A DNA stretch of 64,000 nt from the NCBI RefSeq assembly GCF_030846775.1, contig NZ_CP132910.1, positions 1,894,001 to 1,958,000 on the forward strand. Reading direction: 5' to 3'. The notes under the pieces are model-generated. The model worked only from the letters and a program-made list of their open reading frames with translations. It did not search any database and was not told where the DNA came from. Made by a program: the position numbers and the translations under genes. This DNA comes from Geothrix sp. 21YS21S-2. GTDB taxonomy: Bacteria; Acidobacteriota; Holophagae; Holophagales; Holophagaceae. Every line of letters starts with the position of its first letter. The first letter of the stretch is position 1. Positions 36,856-45,292 of the stretch are shown here, piece by piece.

Positions 36856-38274
36856 ATGGAGAGCGCGAATCCCGACCAGCCCGCCCTGGAGGCCGCCCTG
36901 CGGCATTCGGTGGCCTACCTCCGGTCCCTGGCGACGGCCCCCGTGGGCGCAACCCGGACCCTCGAGGAACTGCGGGACCGCCTGGCGGGTCCCCTGCCTC
37001 CGTGCGCCACCGATCCCGAGCAGGTGATCGACGAGCTGGCGGCGGGCGTGGAGGGCGGCCTCCTGGGCAGCGCCGGCGGACGGTTCTTCGCCTGGGTCAT
37101 CGGGGGCTCCGTGCCCTCGGCCCTGGCCGCGGACTGGCTCACGTCCGCCTGGGACCAGAACGCGGCCCTCTACGCCTGCTCCCCGGCGGAGGCGGTCATC
37201 GAGGAGGTGTGCGGCGCCTGGCTCAAGGAGCTCCTGGGGCTGCCTCCGGACGCCAGTTTCGCCCTGACCACCGGCTGCCAGATGGCGCATTTCACGTGCC
37301 TCGCCGCCGCCCGGAACGCGGTGCTTTCGGCCCGGGGCTGGGACGTCGAGCGGATGGGGCTCGCGGGCGCGCCCCCCATCCGCGTGCTCTGCAACAGCCA
37401 CGCCCACGGCTCCGCCTTGCGCGTTCTCCGGTTCCTGGGCCTGGGCACCGACTGCGCCCGGAACCTGGAGGTGAACGACCGGGGCCAGGTCGAGCCCGCC
37501 GCCCTGGAGCGGGCCCTGGCGTCCTGCCCGGACCCGGCCATCGTCCTGCTCTGCGCGGGCGACATCAACATGGGCGCCTTCGACCGCTTCCGGGAGCTCA
37601 TCGCCATCGCCCGCGCCTTTGGAGCCTGGGTCCACGTCGATGGCGCCTTCGGATTGTGGGCCAACGCCAGCCCGACCCACCGCCATCTCCTGGAGGGCGT
37701 GGAGGGCGCCGATTCCTGGGCCACCGACGGCCACAAGTGGCTGAACGTACCCTACGACTCGGGCTACGCCTTCGTGGCGGCCGGATCCGCCCACCGGGCT
37801 TCCATGTCCATGCGCGCAAGCTATCTCACCCATGCCGAAGAGGCCCGCGACCCCTTCGACTGGAACCCGGAATGGTCCCGGCGCGGACGGGGCGTGGCCA
37901 CCTACGCGGCCATCCGCGAACTGGGGCGGCGCGGCGTGGCGGCCCTGGTGGACCGGTGCTGCCTCCACGCCCGGGCCCTGGTGGCCGGAATGGGGGCCCT
38001 CGAGGGGGCCGAGGTCATGTGGGAACCCGTGATCAACCAGGGACTCCTGCGCTTCCCGGATCCCCGTCCCGGCGCCAGCCAGGAGGACCACGACGCCCAC
38101 ACCGACCGGATCATCGCGGAGATCGTGGGCACCGGCAGGGTCTTTGTGGGCGGCACCACCTGGCGCGGCCGGCGGTGCATGCGCATCTCCGTTTGCAACT
38201 GGCGCACCACGGAGGCCGACGTTGCCGTGGCCGTGGCGGCCGTCAGGGACGTCCTTGCCGCGGAGAGAGGTTGA
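36856..38274 (+). CDS. PLP-dependent group II amino-acid decarboxylase family protein
   Basis: 472-aa fold-type I PLP enzyme; the start at 36856 follows GGAGGTGCACC. The PLP lysine is K294 in 'DSWATDGHKWLNVPYDSG'. Other blocks are 'GCQMAHFTCLAAARN' (PLP phosphate and ring contacts), 'VHVDGAFGLWA' (Asp to the pyridine N) and the C-terminal 'MRISVCNWRTTEADV'. This is the pattern of aromatic-L-amino-acid/tyrosine/glutamate decarboxylase homologues, although members from non-model bacteria are often annotated as aspartate aminotransferase family. Substrate is unknown. The gene is divergent from the chemoreceptor gene, so the two could be coregulated. Confidence 0.87.
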   Translation: MESANPDQPALEAALRHSVAYLRSLATAPVGATRTLEELRDRLAGPLPPCATDPEQVIDELAAGVEGGLLGSAGGRFFAWVIGGSVPSALAADWLTSAWDQNAALYACSPAEAVIEEVCGAWLKELLGLPPDASFALTTGCQMAHFTCLAAARNAVLSARGWDVERMGLAGAPPIRVLCNSHAHGSALRVLRFLGLGTDCARNLEVNDRGQVEPAALERALASCPDPAIVLLCAGDINMGAFDRFRELIAIARAFGAWVHVDGAFGLWANASPTHRHLLEGVEGADSWATDGHKWLNVPYDSGYAFVAAGSAHRASMSMRASYLTHAEEARDPFDWNPEWSRRGRGVATYAAIRELGRRGVAALVDRCCLHARALVAGMGALEGAEVMWEPVINQGLLRFPDPRPGASQEDHDAHTDRIIAEIVGTGRVFVGGTTWRGRRCMRISVCNWRTTEADVAVAVAAVRDVLAAERG

Positions 38275-38800
38275 CCCTCGAGCCGGAGACGCCCCGGAGC
38301 GCAGCCCGTGCCGAGGGACACCACGATGGCCGTGCGCGCCGCGACGAGGGCGGCGAGGGCCGGAGGAAGCACCTTGAGGCCGGAGCGGTGCGCCCCTTAC
38401 GCCCAGAAGCCGGCGTAGCCGAGCCCTTCGGCGATCCCCGCCGGCGCTGCGAGGATCCCGGAATCCGTGAGCGGCCGAAGGAGGAAGCCCCCCGCCGAGG
38501 ATGAGGCAGGCCCGCCCGGATTCCAGGGCCGCGACCCGCGCCTCCAGGGAGGCCAGCCGGGCAAGGAGTTCGCTGGAGGTGTCGATGGAACCGCCGACCA
38601 GGGTGGCCACCCCGGGGAACGATTGTTTATTTGAGATTGGAAACGCCTTTATTTCTGATCCCCCGGTTCCCTGCGTCAAGGGCCCATGTCGGGAAGGGTG
38701 CTTGGGCTCGGATCCGGGCCTTTCCCCATGAATCGGGGTCCCCGTCATCGGAACCTGCCCCGGGGTAATACAGCTCCTTGTGATGCACGGCACATATGAA

Positions 38801-38810
38801 TGTTCAAACA
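38801..38810. promoter_or_regulatory. Dyad TGTT-CA-AACA upstream of cytochrome promoter
   Basis: TGTTCAAACA, extended by A and T to ATGTTCAAACAT (38800-38811), is an inverted repeat centred about 40 bp upstream of the candidate -35 box. The same TGTT-N2-AACA core occurs twice between the marR and yceI genes at the other end of the window. Confidence 0.45.
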
Positions 38811-38844
38811 TCATCCTGGTCAAAAAAGATCCGATACTCCGCAA

Positions 38845-38872
38845 TTGACAACCCCGGGACACATGGGATAGT
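38845..38872 (+). promoter_or_regulatory. Candidate sigma-70-type promoter of the tetraheme cytochrome/Fe-S/NrfD operon
   Basis: A perfect -35 hexamer TTGACA (38845-38850) is followed after 16 bp by GATAGT (38867-38872; four of six matches to TATAAT). Transcription would begin near 38880 and leave a leader of about 115 nt before the ATG at 38996. Confidence 0.5.
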
Positions 38873-38995
38873 TCACGCACTCATTCTCAATCCAGGCTTC
38901 CATCCAGGGGCCCCCGTTCCCGGAAACGTCCTTCTTCGCGGGCCCCCCACCGGGTCCGGCCCTGGCACGACATGGCCCCTGTCCGAGGAGACGAA

Positions 38996-39535
38996 ATGCC
39001 CTCATCCGCCCCGCGCGCCCTGCGGCCGATCCTGTCCGGACTGCTGGCCATGGGCACCCTGCTCCGGGCCACGCCGCCGGCTTCGCCGGTGGTGGACCAC
39101 CGTGACTTCCAGGCGCCGCCCCCGCCCTTCTCGGACGGCATCTTCCCCTGCTCCTCCTGCCACGATCCCAAGGCCATGGCGCCCAATCCCAAGCGCCGGC
39201 CCCTGGAGGGCATGCATGCCGACATCGAGCTCCGGCACGGGCCCGAAAGCCGCTGGTGCCTGGACTGCCACGACCTCAAGGACCGCGACCGGCTCCACCT
39301 GGTGAACGGCGAGAAGCTCGACTTCACGGCCTCCTACCTGCTCTGCGGCCAGTGCCACGGCGACAAGCTCCGGGACTGGCGCGTGGGCGTCCACGGCAAG
39401 CGCACCGGGAGCTGGAACGGCGCCAAGCAGTACCTCCTCTGCGTCCACTGCCACAACCCCCACTCGCCTCGCTTCAAGGCCCTCAGGCCCCTGCCGCCGC
39501 CGGTGCCGCCTGACCAGATCAGGGCCCGAAGATGA
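38996..39535 (+). CDS. Exported tetraheme c-type cytochrome
   Basis: 179 aa. An N-terminal hydrophobic segment ('LRPILSGLLAMGTLLRA') acts as signal peptide or anchor. Four CxxCH haem-binding motifs follow: CSSCH, CLDCH, CGQCH and CVHCH, with additional His residues ('GMHADIELRHGP', 'GVHGKRTG') as possible distal ligands. The ATG follows GAGGAGACGAA. It should carry electrons in the periplasm. The next two genes encode a Tat-type 4x[4Fe-4S] protein and an NrfD-type quinone-site protein, so the three likely form a membrane complex exchanging electrons between the menaquinone pool and periplasmic partners. Confidence 0.9.
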   Translation: MPSSAPRALRPILSGLLAMGTLLRATPPASPVVDHRDFQAPPPPFSDGIFPCSSCHDPKAMAPNPKRRPLEGMHADIELRHGPESRWCLDCHDLKDRDRLHLVNGEKLDFTASYLLCGQCHGDKLRDWRVGVHGKRTGSWNGAKQYLLCVHCHNPHSPRFKALRPLPPPVPPDQIRARR

Positions 39536-39558
39536 TCCCCCCCGAACCGGAGAAGACG

Positions 39559-40491
39559 ATGAGCGACGCTACCAGCCGGTCCCTGCGCATGACGAGACGC
39601 GGCCTCCGGCCCGCCGGTTCCCGGCGCGCCTTCCTTGGCGGCGCCCTGGCCGCGGTGGCGGGAGCCCTGGCCACGGGCTGCGGCAGGGAGGGCATGGAGG
39701 CCTTCCTCCAGCACAATTTCCGCGAGCTCTCCAGGGACGAGCTGGACAGGATCATCAAGCGCCTGGAAGGCGAGGCCAAGCGCAGGTACGGGAAGAAGAT
39801 CCGCATCGGCAAGGAGCCCGCGATGCAGGGCGTGGTCTTCGGCTACGCCCTGGACCTCTCCCGGTGCATCGGCTGCCGCCGCTGCGTCCATGCCTGCGTC
39901 CAGGAGAACAACCCGTCCCGGAGCCCTGAGATCCAGTGGATCCGGGTCCTGCAGATGGAGAAGGAGAAGGGCGTCGACCTGGAGGCGGCGGACGCCTACT
40001 ACAACCCGGAGGAGGTGCCCCAGGAAGGCCACTTCTACATGCCCGTCCAGTGCCAGCAGTGCAAGAACCCGCCCTGCGTGAAGGTCTGCCCCGTGGGCGC
40101 CACCTGGAAGGACCCGGACGGCATCGTCGTCATCGACTACAACTGGTGCATCGGGTGCCGCTACTGCATGGCGGCCTGCCCCTACGGAGCCCGCCACTTC
40201 AACTGGGGCGAGCCCACGGTGCAGCCGGCCGACCTCAACCCCGAGACGCACTACCTGGGCAACCGCCCGCGCCCCAAGGGCGTGGTGGAGAAGTGCACCT
40301 TCTGCATCCAGCGCACCCGCAAGGGCCTCTACCCGGCCTGCGTGGAGGTGTGCCCCACAGGCTCCCGGAAGTTCGGCAACCTGGCCGACCCGAAGAGCGA
40401 GATCCGCTACATCCTCGAGAACAAGCGGGTCTTCGTCTTCAAGGGGGAACTCAATACCCAACCGAAATTCTTCTACTTCTACGGGGTGTGA
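39559..40491 (+). CDS. Tat-exported ferredoxin-like subunit with four [4Fe-4S] clusters (NrfC/DsrO/HmeA type)
   Basis: 310 aa. The N-terminus has a twin-arginine motif 'SRRAFLGG', a hydrophobic stretch and 'LATGC', which may be a lipobox. Four cysteine groups follow: 'CIGCRRCVHAC', 'CQQCKNPPCVKVC', 'CIGCRYCMAAC' and 'CTFCIQRTRKGLYPACVEVC', sixteen Cys for four clusters, as in NrfC, PsrB, DsrO and ActB2-type subunits. The ATG at 39559 was preferred because CCGGAGAAGACG precedes it; an in-frame ATG at 39532 overlaps the upstream stop. It links the tetraheme cytochrome to the NrfD subunit, whose gene starts 5 bp downstream. Confidence 0.92.
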   Translation: MSDATSRSLRMTRRGLRPAGSRRAFLGGALAAVAGALATGCGREGMEAFLQHNFRELSRDELDRIIKRLEGEAKRRYGKKIRIGKEPAMQGVVFGYALDLSRCIGCRRCVHACVQENNPSRSPEIQWIRVLQMEKEKGVDLEAADAYYNPEEVPQEGHFYMPVQCQQCKNPPCVKVCPVGATWKDPDGIVVIDYNWCIGCRYCMAACPYGARHFNWGEPTVQPADLNPETHYLGNRPRPKGVVEKCTFCIQRTRKGLYPACVEVCPTGSRKFGNLADPKSEIRYILENKRVFVFKGELNTQPKFFYFYGV

Positions 40492-40495
40492 GGCC

Positions 40496-41719
40496 ATGGA
40501 GACGCTGCGGACGTTCGGCCATTTCACCATCGACAGCCTCCCGCTCGTCCTCAAGGGGGACCGCTACTACTACGCCTGGGTCGCCTTCCTCCTGCTTCTC
40601 ATGGCGCTGGGCGGCTTCGCCTACGCGGGCCAGGTGCGCGAGGGCCTCATCGTCACCAACATGCGCGACCAGGTGTCCTGGGGCTTCTACATCGGCAACT
40701 TCACCTTCCTGGTGGGCGTGGCCGCGGCGGCCATCATGCTGGTCATCCCCGCCTACGTCTACCACTGGGGCCCCATCAAGGAGATCACGCTCCTGGGCGA
40801 GCTCCTGGCCGTGAGCGCCCTGGTCATGTGCCTGGGCTTCGTCCTGGTGGACATCGGCAGGGTGGACCGGTTCTGGCACATCATCCCCTTCGTGGGCCGC
40901 CTCAACCTGCCCAGCTCCCTCCTGGCCTGGGACGTGCTCGCCCTCAACGGCTACCTCCTCCTCAACTGGACGGTGGTGACCTACCTCCTCTACTGCAGCT
41001 ACACGGGCAAGGAATACAACAAGTCCGTCGTCATCCCCCTGGTCCTGAGCTCCATCCCCATGGCCGTGAGCATCCACACGGTCACCGCATTCCTCTACAA
41101 CGGACTGGCGGCACGCCCTTTCTGGAACTCCGCCATCCTCGCGCCGCGCTTCCTGGCTTCGGCCTTCTGTTCGGGCCCCGCGATCCTGCTCATCCTCCTG
41201 CAGATCCTGCGAAGGACCACCCGGCTCAAGGTGCAGGACGAGGCCATCTTCAAGGTGGCCGAGCTCATGGCCTACACCATGGGTTTCAACCTCCTGCTCA
41301 CCGTCGCGGAGGTCTTCAAGGAGTTCTACTCCAACACCGAGCACCTGGTGTTCATCAGGTACCTCTTCTTCGGCCTCAAGGGCCACAACGGCCTGGTGCC
41401 CTTCGCCTGGGCCTCCATCCTCACGGGCGTCGTCGCCTTCCTCCTCTTCCTCATACCGAAGACACGCACCAACTGGGTGACCCTCAACATCGGCTGCGTG
41501 CTGATCTACGCGTCGGTCTACATCGAGAAGGGCATGGCGCTGATCATCCCGGGCCTCACCCCCGACGTGCTGGGCGACATCTACGTCTACCGGCCCTCCC
41601 TCACGGAGCTCCTCGTGGCCGCGGGGATCTTCGCGATGGGGTTCCTGGTGTTCACGCTCATGCTCAAGATCGCGGTGCCCATCATGCTGGGGGAGTTCAC
41701 CGGCCGGAAAGCGGAATAG
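40496..41719 (+). CDS. NrfD/PsrC-family membrane subunit (quinone-interacting)
   Basis: 407 aa with about nine to ten predicted transmembrane helices, beginning 'TIDSLPLVLKGDRYYYAWVAFLLLLMALGGFAYAGQVREGL'. 'MRDQVSWGFYIGNFTFLVGVAAAAI' is the family signature of the longer NrfD/HybB-like proteins seen in DsrP, HmeB and Act complexes. It should bind menaquinone and pass electrons to or from the Fe-S subunit. The operon of three genes has no molybdopterin oxidoreductase partner in the window, so the complex may be a pure quinone:cytochrome oxidoreductase. Confidence 0.9.
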   Translation: METLRTFGHFTIDSLPLVLKGDRYYYAWVAFLLLLMALGGFAYAGQVREGLIVTNMRDQVSWGFYIGNFTFLVGVAAAAIMLVIPAYVYHWGPIKEITLLGELLAVSALVMCLGFVLVDIGRVDRFWHIIPFVGRLNLPSSLLAWDVLALNGYLLLNWTVVTYLLYCSYTGKEYNKSVVIPLVLSSIPMAVSIHTVTAFLYNGLAARPFWNSAILAPRFLASAFCSGPAILLILLQILRRTTRLKVQDEAIFKVAELMAYTMGFNLLLTVAEVFKEFYSNTEHLVFIRYLFFGLKGHNGLVPFAWASILTGVVAFLLFLIPKTRTNWVTLNIGCVLIYASVYIEKGMALIIPGLTPDVLGDIYVYRPSLTELLVAAGIFAMGFLVFTLMLKIAVPIMLGEFTGRKAE

Positions 41720-41747
41720 GTGTCAAACCGTCCAATCTTCAACCACT

Positions 41748-41765
41748 TATAATTCATAGTTGACA
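41748..41765 (+). promoter_or_regulatory. Candidate promoter elements upstream of the FHA-PP2C gene
   Basis: The 89-bp gap contains a perfect TATAAT (41748-41753) and, slightly downstream, a perfect TTGACA (41760-41765). The two overlap in position and cannot serve the same promoter; either could be used. For TTGACA the best -10 at 16-17 bp is weak (GAAGAT); for TATAAT no good -35 is visible. Confidence 0.35.
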
Positions 41766-41808
41766 AGTCAAGAAATCCCATGAAGATTGCCACACCAAAG
41801 GCAATCCC

Positions 41809-43431
41809 ATGGCCGAACTCTGGATCCGCCTACCCGACCGGGCCCCCGTCAAACTCGGGCGCGAGCACGCGGCCCTCACCATCGGCCGGGACCCCGCCAA
41901 CGACGTGGTGCTCGAGGACTCCAGCCTCTCCCGCAACCATGCCCGGCTGACGTGGCGGGACGGCATGGCGATGCTGGAGGACCTGGGTTCCCGCAACGGC
42001 ACCCTGGTCAACGGCGACCGGATCCTGGAGCCCCGCCAGGTCAGGGGGGGCGACGAGATCATCTTCGGGCGGCTCTCCATCCGCCTCGAGGAGGGCCCGG
42101 ACATCCCCGCGGGCCTGGACTCCAGCGTCTCCTTCCTCATGGACGTGGACCGGCTGAGGTCCTCGTCCCCGGGCACGCTCGACACCGGCACCGCCAGGCG
42201 TTGGAAGGAGGCCCTGGACATCGTCCACGCCCTCAGCCTGGACATGCTGGGCGACGTCTCCACCGAGATGATGCTTTGGGACCTGCTGGAGCGGCTCTAC
42301 GCCTACCTGAAGCCGGGCCGGGGCGCGGTGCTCCTGCGCAACGGGAAGGGGCCCATGACCCAGGTGGCCGCGCGGTCCCGCTCGCGGGGCCACGACTTCC
42401 AGGTCGAGCTGTCGAAGACGATGCTCGAGGCAGCCGTGGAGCGCAGGGAGGCCCTCCTCATCAACAATCCCATGCTGGACTCCAAGCTGGCGCAGGCCCA
42501 GTCGATCATGTCCAGCGGCGTGACCTCCATCATGACCGTGCCCCTGGAGCACGGCGGCGAGGTGGTGGGCATCATCTACATGGACGCCGGGCCCATGCGC
42601 GGCGCGTTCACCGAGGAGGACCTCCGCCTGGTGGCGGTGGTCAGCCACATGGCCGCCGCCAAGATCCGCACCACCCGGCTCCTGGAGGAGCTGGTCGTCA
42701 AGCAGGCCATGCAGAAGGAGATGGAGGTGGCCCGCAGGATCCAGGAGCGGCTGCTCCCGGACCGCTGCCCCGAGCTGGAAGGCTTCGAGCTCTTCGGGAT
42801 CAACGTGGCGTGCTGGAACGTCTCGGGCGACCTCTACGGGTTCTGGCCCGGCCCCGACGGGAAGACCTGGATGGCCATCGCCGACGTCTCCGGCAAGGGC
42901 ATCGGCCCAGGGCTCCTCATGGCCACCTTCCAGGCCCTCATGCAGGCCTGGACCGAGGGCGCCGAGGATCCCGCCGTCCTCGCCAAGAAGATCAGCCTGG
43001 CCCTCAGCAAGCGCACCACGGCCAACCGCTTCATCACGGCCTTCCTGGGCCTGCTCGACCCGGTGGCCAGGACCATAGCCTACGTCAATGCCGGGCACAA
43101 CCCCATCCCCGTGCTGCGCGCGGATGGCACGATCGAGGAGCTCGCCTCCCAGGGCTTCCCGCTGGCCATGTTCCCCGGCACCGAGTACGGCCAGGGCGTC
43201 GTCCGCCTGGAGGCCGGGGACCTGCTTTTCCTGTACACGGACGGCATCACCGAGGCCGCAGACCCGCAGGGGGTCGAATTCGATCTCGGGATGGTCTGCC
43301 GGACCCTCAGGACCCTGGGCGCGCTGCCTCTTCCCGACCTGAACCAGGGCCTGGCCTCCGCCCTCCAGGAGCACACCCGGGGCGCGGCCGCGACCGATGA
43401 CCGGACCATCGTGATGGTAAGACGCTCCTAG
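41809..43431 (+). CDS. FHA-GAF-SpoIIE (PP2C-type) phosphatase
   Basis: 540-aa signalling protein. FHA domain at about residues 15-95 with the phosphothreonine-binding signature 'IGRDPANDVVLEDSSLSRNHARL' and 'LGSRNGTLVNG'. GAF domain at about 130-290. RsbU/SpoIIE-type PP2C phosphatase at about 325-538, with 'AIADVSGKGIGPGLLMAT' and 'GDLLFLYTDGITEA' carrying the metal Asp residues. The FHA domain should bind a phosphorylated protein, most simply the Ser/Thr kinase encoded 10 bp downstream. Such phosphatases usually act on anti-anti-sigma factors or on phosphorylated kinases. Confidence 0.92.
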   Translation: MAELWIRLPDRAPVKLGREHAALTIGRDPANDVVLEDSSLSRNHARLTWRDGMAMLEDLGSRNGTLVNGDRILEPRQVRGGDEIIFGRLSIRLEEGPDIPAGLDSSVSFLMDVDRLRSSSPGTLDTGTARRWKEALDIVHALSLDMLGDVSTEMMLWDLLERLYAYLKPGRGAVLLRNGKGPMTQVAARSRSRGHDFQVELSKTMLEAAVERREALLINNPMLDSKLAQAQSIMSSGVTSIMTVPLEHGGEVVGIIYMDAGPMRGAFTEEDLRLVAVVSHMAAAKIRTTRLLEELVVKQAMQKEMEVARRIQERLLPDRCPELEGFELFGINVACWNVSGDLYGFWPGPDGKTWMAIADVSGKGIGPGLLMATFQALMQAWTEGAEDPAVLAKKISLALSKRTTANRFITAFLGLLDPVARTIAYVNAGHNPIPVLRADGTIEELASQGFPLAMFPGTEYGQGVVRLEAGDLLFLYTDGITEAADPQGVEFDLGMVCRTLRTLGALPLPDLNQGLASALQEHTRGAAATDDRTIVMVRRS

Positions 43432-43441
43432 GAGGGGACCC

Positions 43442-45085
43442 ATGGACTTCGTAGACCCCGCGGCCATCGGGCGGTACACGGTCCTGGAGCGGCTGGGTGC
43501 CGGGGCCATGGGCGTGGTCTACCTGGCCCAGGACCCGCTCCTGAAGCGCCGCGTCGCCGTGAAGATCGTCCAGAAGACCCGCTCGGATTCGGAGACCATG
43601 ATCGCGCGGTTCCAGCGGGAGTCCGAGATCAGCGCCCAGCTCAACCAGGCCAACATCATCACGGTCTTTGACGTGGGCGAGGATCCCGAGGTCGGCCCCT
43701 TCCTGACCATGGAGTTCGTGGACGGAAGTTCGCTCTCCAAGATCCTCTCGGAGCGGACCCTGGACCCCGCGACCGCCCTGGACTGGCTCACACAGCTCGG
43801 CCAGGCCCTGGTGGCCGCGGAACGCGCCGGGGTGGTCCACCGGGACATCAAGCCCGAGAACATCCTGGTGAGCAGGGACTCCCAGCTCAAGCTCACCGAC
43901 TTCGGCCTCGCCCGGGACGACGACAGCAGCCTCACCCACACCGGCACCATGATGGGCACGCCCACCCACACCGCGCCCGAGCTCCTCGGGGGCGACCGCG
44001 CGACGCCCGCCACGGACCGCTGGGCCTTCTCGGTGATGGCGTTCCAGATGGTGCTGGGCACCCTCCCCCACCCGGGGGAGACCCTTTCGTCCGTGCTGAG
44101 CTCCATCGCCCACGATCCGCCCGCCATCCCCCCCGGCACCCCCGCCCCCCTCGCCCGGGTCTTCTTCAAGGCGCTCCACAAGGACCCCACCCGCCGCTAC
44201 GAGTCCGTCCTGGCCTTCCTCACCGCCCTCGCCGAGGCCATGGGCCTCAAGGACAAGCTGGTCACCCGGGGCCTTGCCCCCGAAGGCGGCGCGGGGTCCT
44301 CCCATCCGTCCTCCCCCAAGCTGCAGCGGCCCGACGAGACGGAGGCCTTCGCCCTGCCCGCCCCTGCCGCGACCGGCGGCCACGCAGCGACGGCCGCCCC
44401 CAGGGCCCGCGCTGCGGCGTCCCCCGCAAAGCCTGTGGCCCCCCTCACCGGCCCTCCCCCGGGCCTCTTCAAGGGCGACGCCGCCTCCCCCAACGAAAGC
44501 GCCCCCCCGCGGAACTCCACCCCCCAGGGCATCACGCTGGCCGGGTACACCTCCAAGTCCCACCCCAAGGGCTGGACCCCCATCCTCACCCCGGCCCGCT
44601 CCGGCCGCAGCGGCCAGGCGGTCTGGGTCGTGGGCGCCATGGCCGCCGCGGCCCTCTCCTTCTTCTTCTTCTTCCCGCGGTCCATCAGCATCCAGACCAC
44701 CCCCCCCAGGGCCCAGGTCCTGCTGGACGGCAAGCCCGTGGGCGAGACGCCCTACAACGGCTCCGTCTCGTTCGGCACGCACCTCCTGGAAGTGCGGCTG
44801 AACGGCTACGACACCCTCGTCCAGGAGGTCCGCGCCGGCCAGCCCCCGCTGGATCTGGCCCTCCAGCCCGCCACGTCCTGGGCCGACATCCGCAGCACGC
44901 CCCCCGGGGCCACCGTGACCCTGGACGGACGCAGCCTGGGAACGACGCCCTGCGACGGCGTCCGCGTGCCGGACAACCCCGCTGTGCTGGTGGTGTCCCT
45001 GCGCGGGTTCAAGCGCTGGGAAGGGAAGCTTGGGCCCGGACGGAAACCGCCGGTGCCGATCGTGCTGAGGAAGGAAGGGAAATAG
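43442..45085 (+). CDS. Ser/Thr protein kinase with two PEGA domains
   Basis: 547-aa Hanks-type kinase. Glycine loop 'LGAGAMGVVYLA', ATP lysine K41 ('VAVKIV'), catalytic 'VVHRDIKPEN' (D135), DFG at 153-155 and 'GTPTHTAPE' as activation segment end. The kinase domain ends near 268. A Pro/Ala-rich linker (about 275-390) leads to one TM helix (about 393-411) and two PEGA repeats outside the membrane ('TTPPRAQVLLDGKPVGETPYNG', 'STPPGATVTLDGRSLGTTPCDG'). It is probably a sensor kinase with an extracytoplasmic PEGA part. Directly after the FHA-PP2C gene, it likely forms a reversible kinase/phosphatase pair. Confidence 0.94.
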   Translation: MDFVDPAAIGRYTVLERLGAGAMGVVYLAQDPLLKRRVAVKIVQKTRSDSETMIARFQRESEISAQLNQANIITVFDVGEDPEVGPFLTMEFVDGSSLSKILSERTLDPATALDWLTQLGQALVAAERAGVVHRDIKPENILVSRDSQLKLTDFGLARDDDSSLTHTGTMMGTPTHTAPELLGGDRATPATDRWAFSVMAFQMVLGTLPHPGETLSSVLSSIAHDPPAIPPGTPAPLARVFFKALHKDPTRRYESVLAFLTALAEAMGLKDKLVTRGLAPEGGAGSSHPSSPKLQRPDETEAFALPAPAATGGHAATAAPRARAAASPAKPVAPLTGPPPGLFKGDAASPNESAPPRNSTPQGITLAGYTSKSHPKGWTPILTPARSGRSGQAVWVVGAMAAAALSFFFFFPRSISIQTTPPRAQVLLDGKPVGETPYNGSVSFGTHLLEVRLNGYDTLVQEVRAGQPPLDLALQPATSWADIRSTPPGATVTLDGRSLGTTPCDGVRVPDNPAVLVVSLRGFKRWEGKLGPGRKPPVPIVLRKEGK

Positions 45086-45292
45086 GGCCTTGGCCGAGGG
45101 ATTGAAATAAATTAAATCGCCATTTAGTTGAATTATTTTATCAGTCGATCACGATGAATGGGTTCCCCATCCGGAACGCCTGCTTGCGAGGCCTTTCCCC
45201 GCTGCATACACATATCCACCTGAGAAGCGTTCCCGCAATTGCGGGAATGCCAATGCCTGATTGCCCAGCCGGCGTCGGGCCAGGGGGATTCC
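45086..45292. other. AT-rich leader of the accessory island
   Basis: 207 bp between the kinase gene and the Rhs/SpvB-like gene. The first 80 bp are strikingly AT-rich for this genome (A/T runs at 45105-45140) and probably hold the promoter, but I could not define a pair of hexamers. The end contains the palindrome at 45230-45247. Confidence 0.5.
45230..45247. repeat. Perfect 18-bp palindrome in front of the effector-like gene
   Basis: TTCCCGCAATTGCGGGAA is a perfect inverted repeat 46 bp upstream of the ATG at 45293. It may be an operator or part of an RNA hairpin close to the ribosome-binding site (CAGGGGGATTCC). It does not resemble the other palindromes in the window. Confidence 0.55.

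Larger units (their letters stand above)
38275..38995. other. 721-bp interval: possible decayed minus-strand gene plus upstream region of the cytochrome operon
   Basis: No intact gene is convincing here. Between about 38290 and 38610 the minus strand reads like a coding fragment broken by frame changes: 'SELLARLASLEARVAALE' (heptad-like coiled coil) and a Gly/Pro stretch in one frame, then 'GILAAPAGIAEGLGYAGFWA' followed by a stop in another, and 'VLPPALAALVAARTAIVVSLGTG' (hydrophobic) in the same later frame after the stop. The product is not recognisable. From about 38610 GC falls and the sequence looks regulatory, with a dyad at 38801-38810 and a candidate promoter at 38845-38872 for the tetraheme cytochrome operon. 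Confidence 0.5.

Noticed and set aside
38501-38731. 76-codon plus-strand ORF in the gap before the cytochrome operon
   Set aside because: No ribosome-binding site, no domain, and composition typical of random GC-rich frames.
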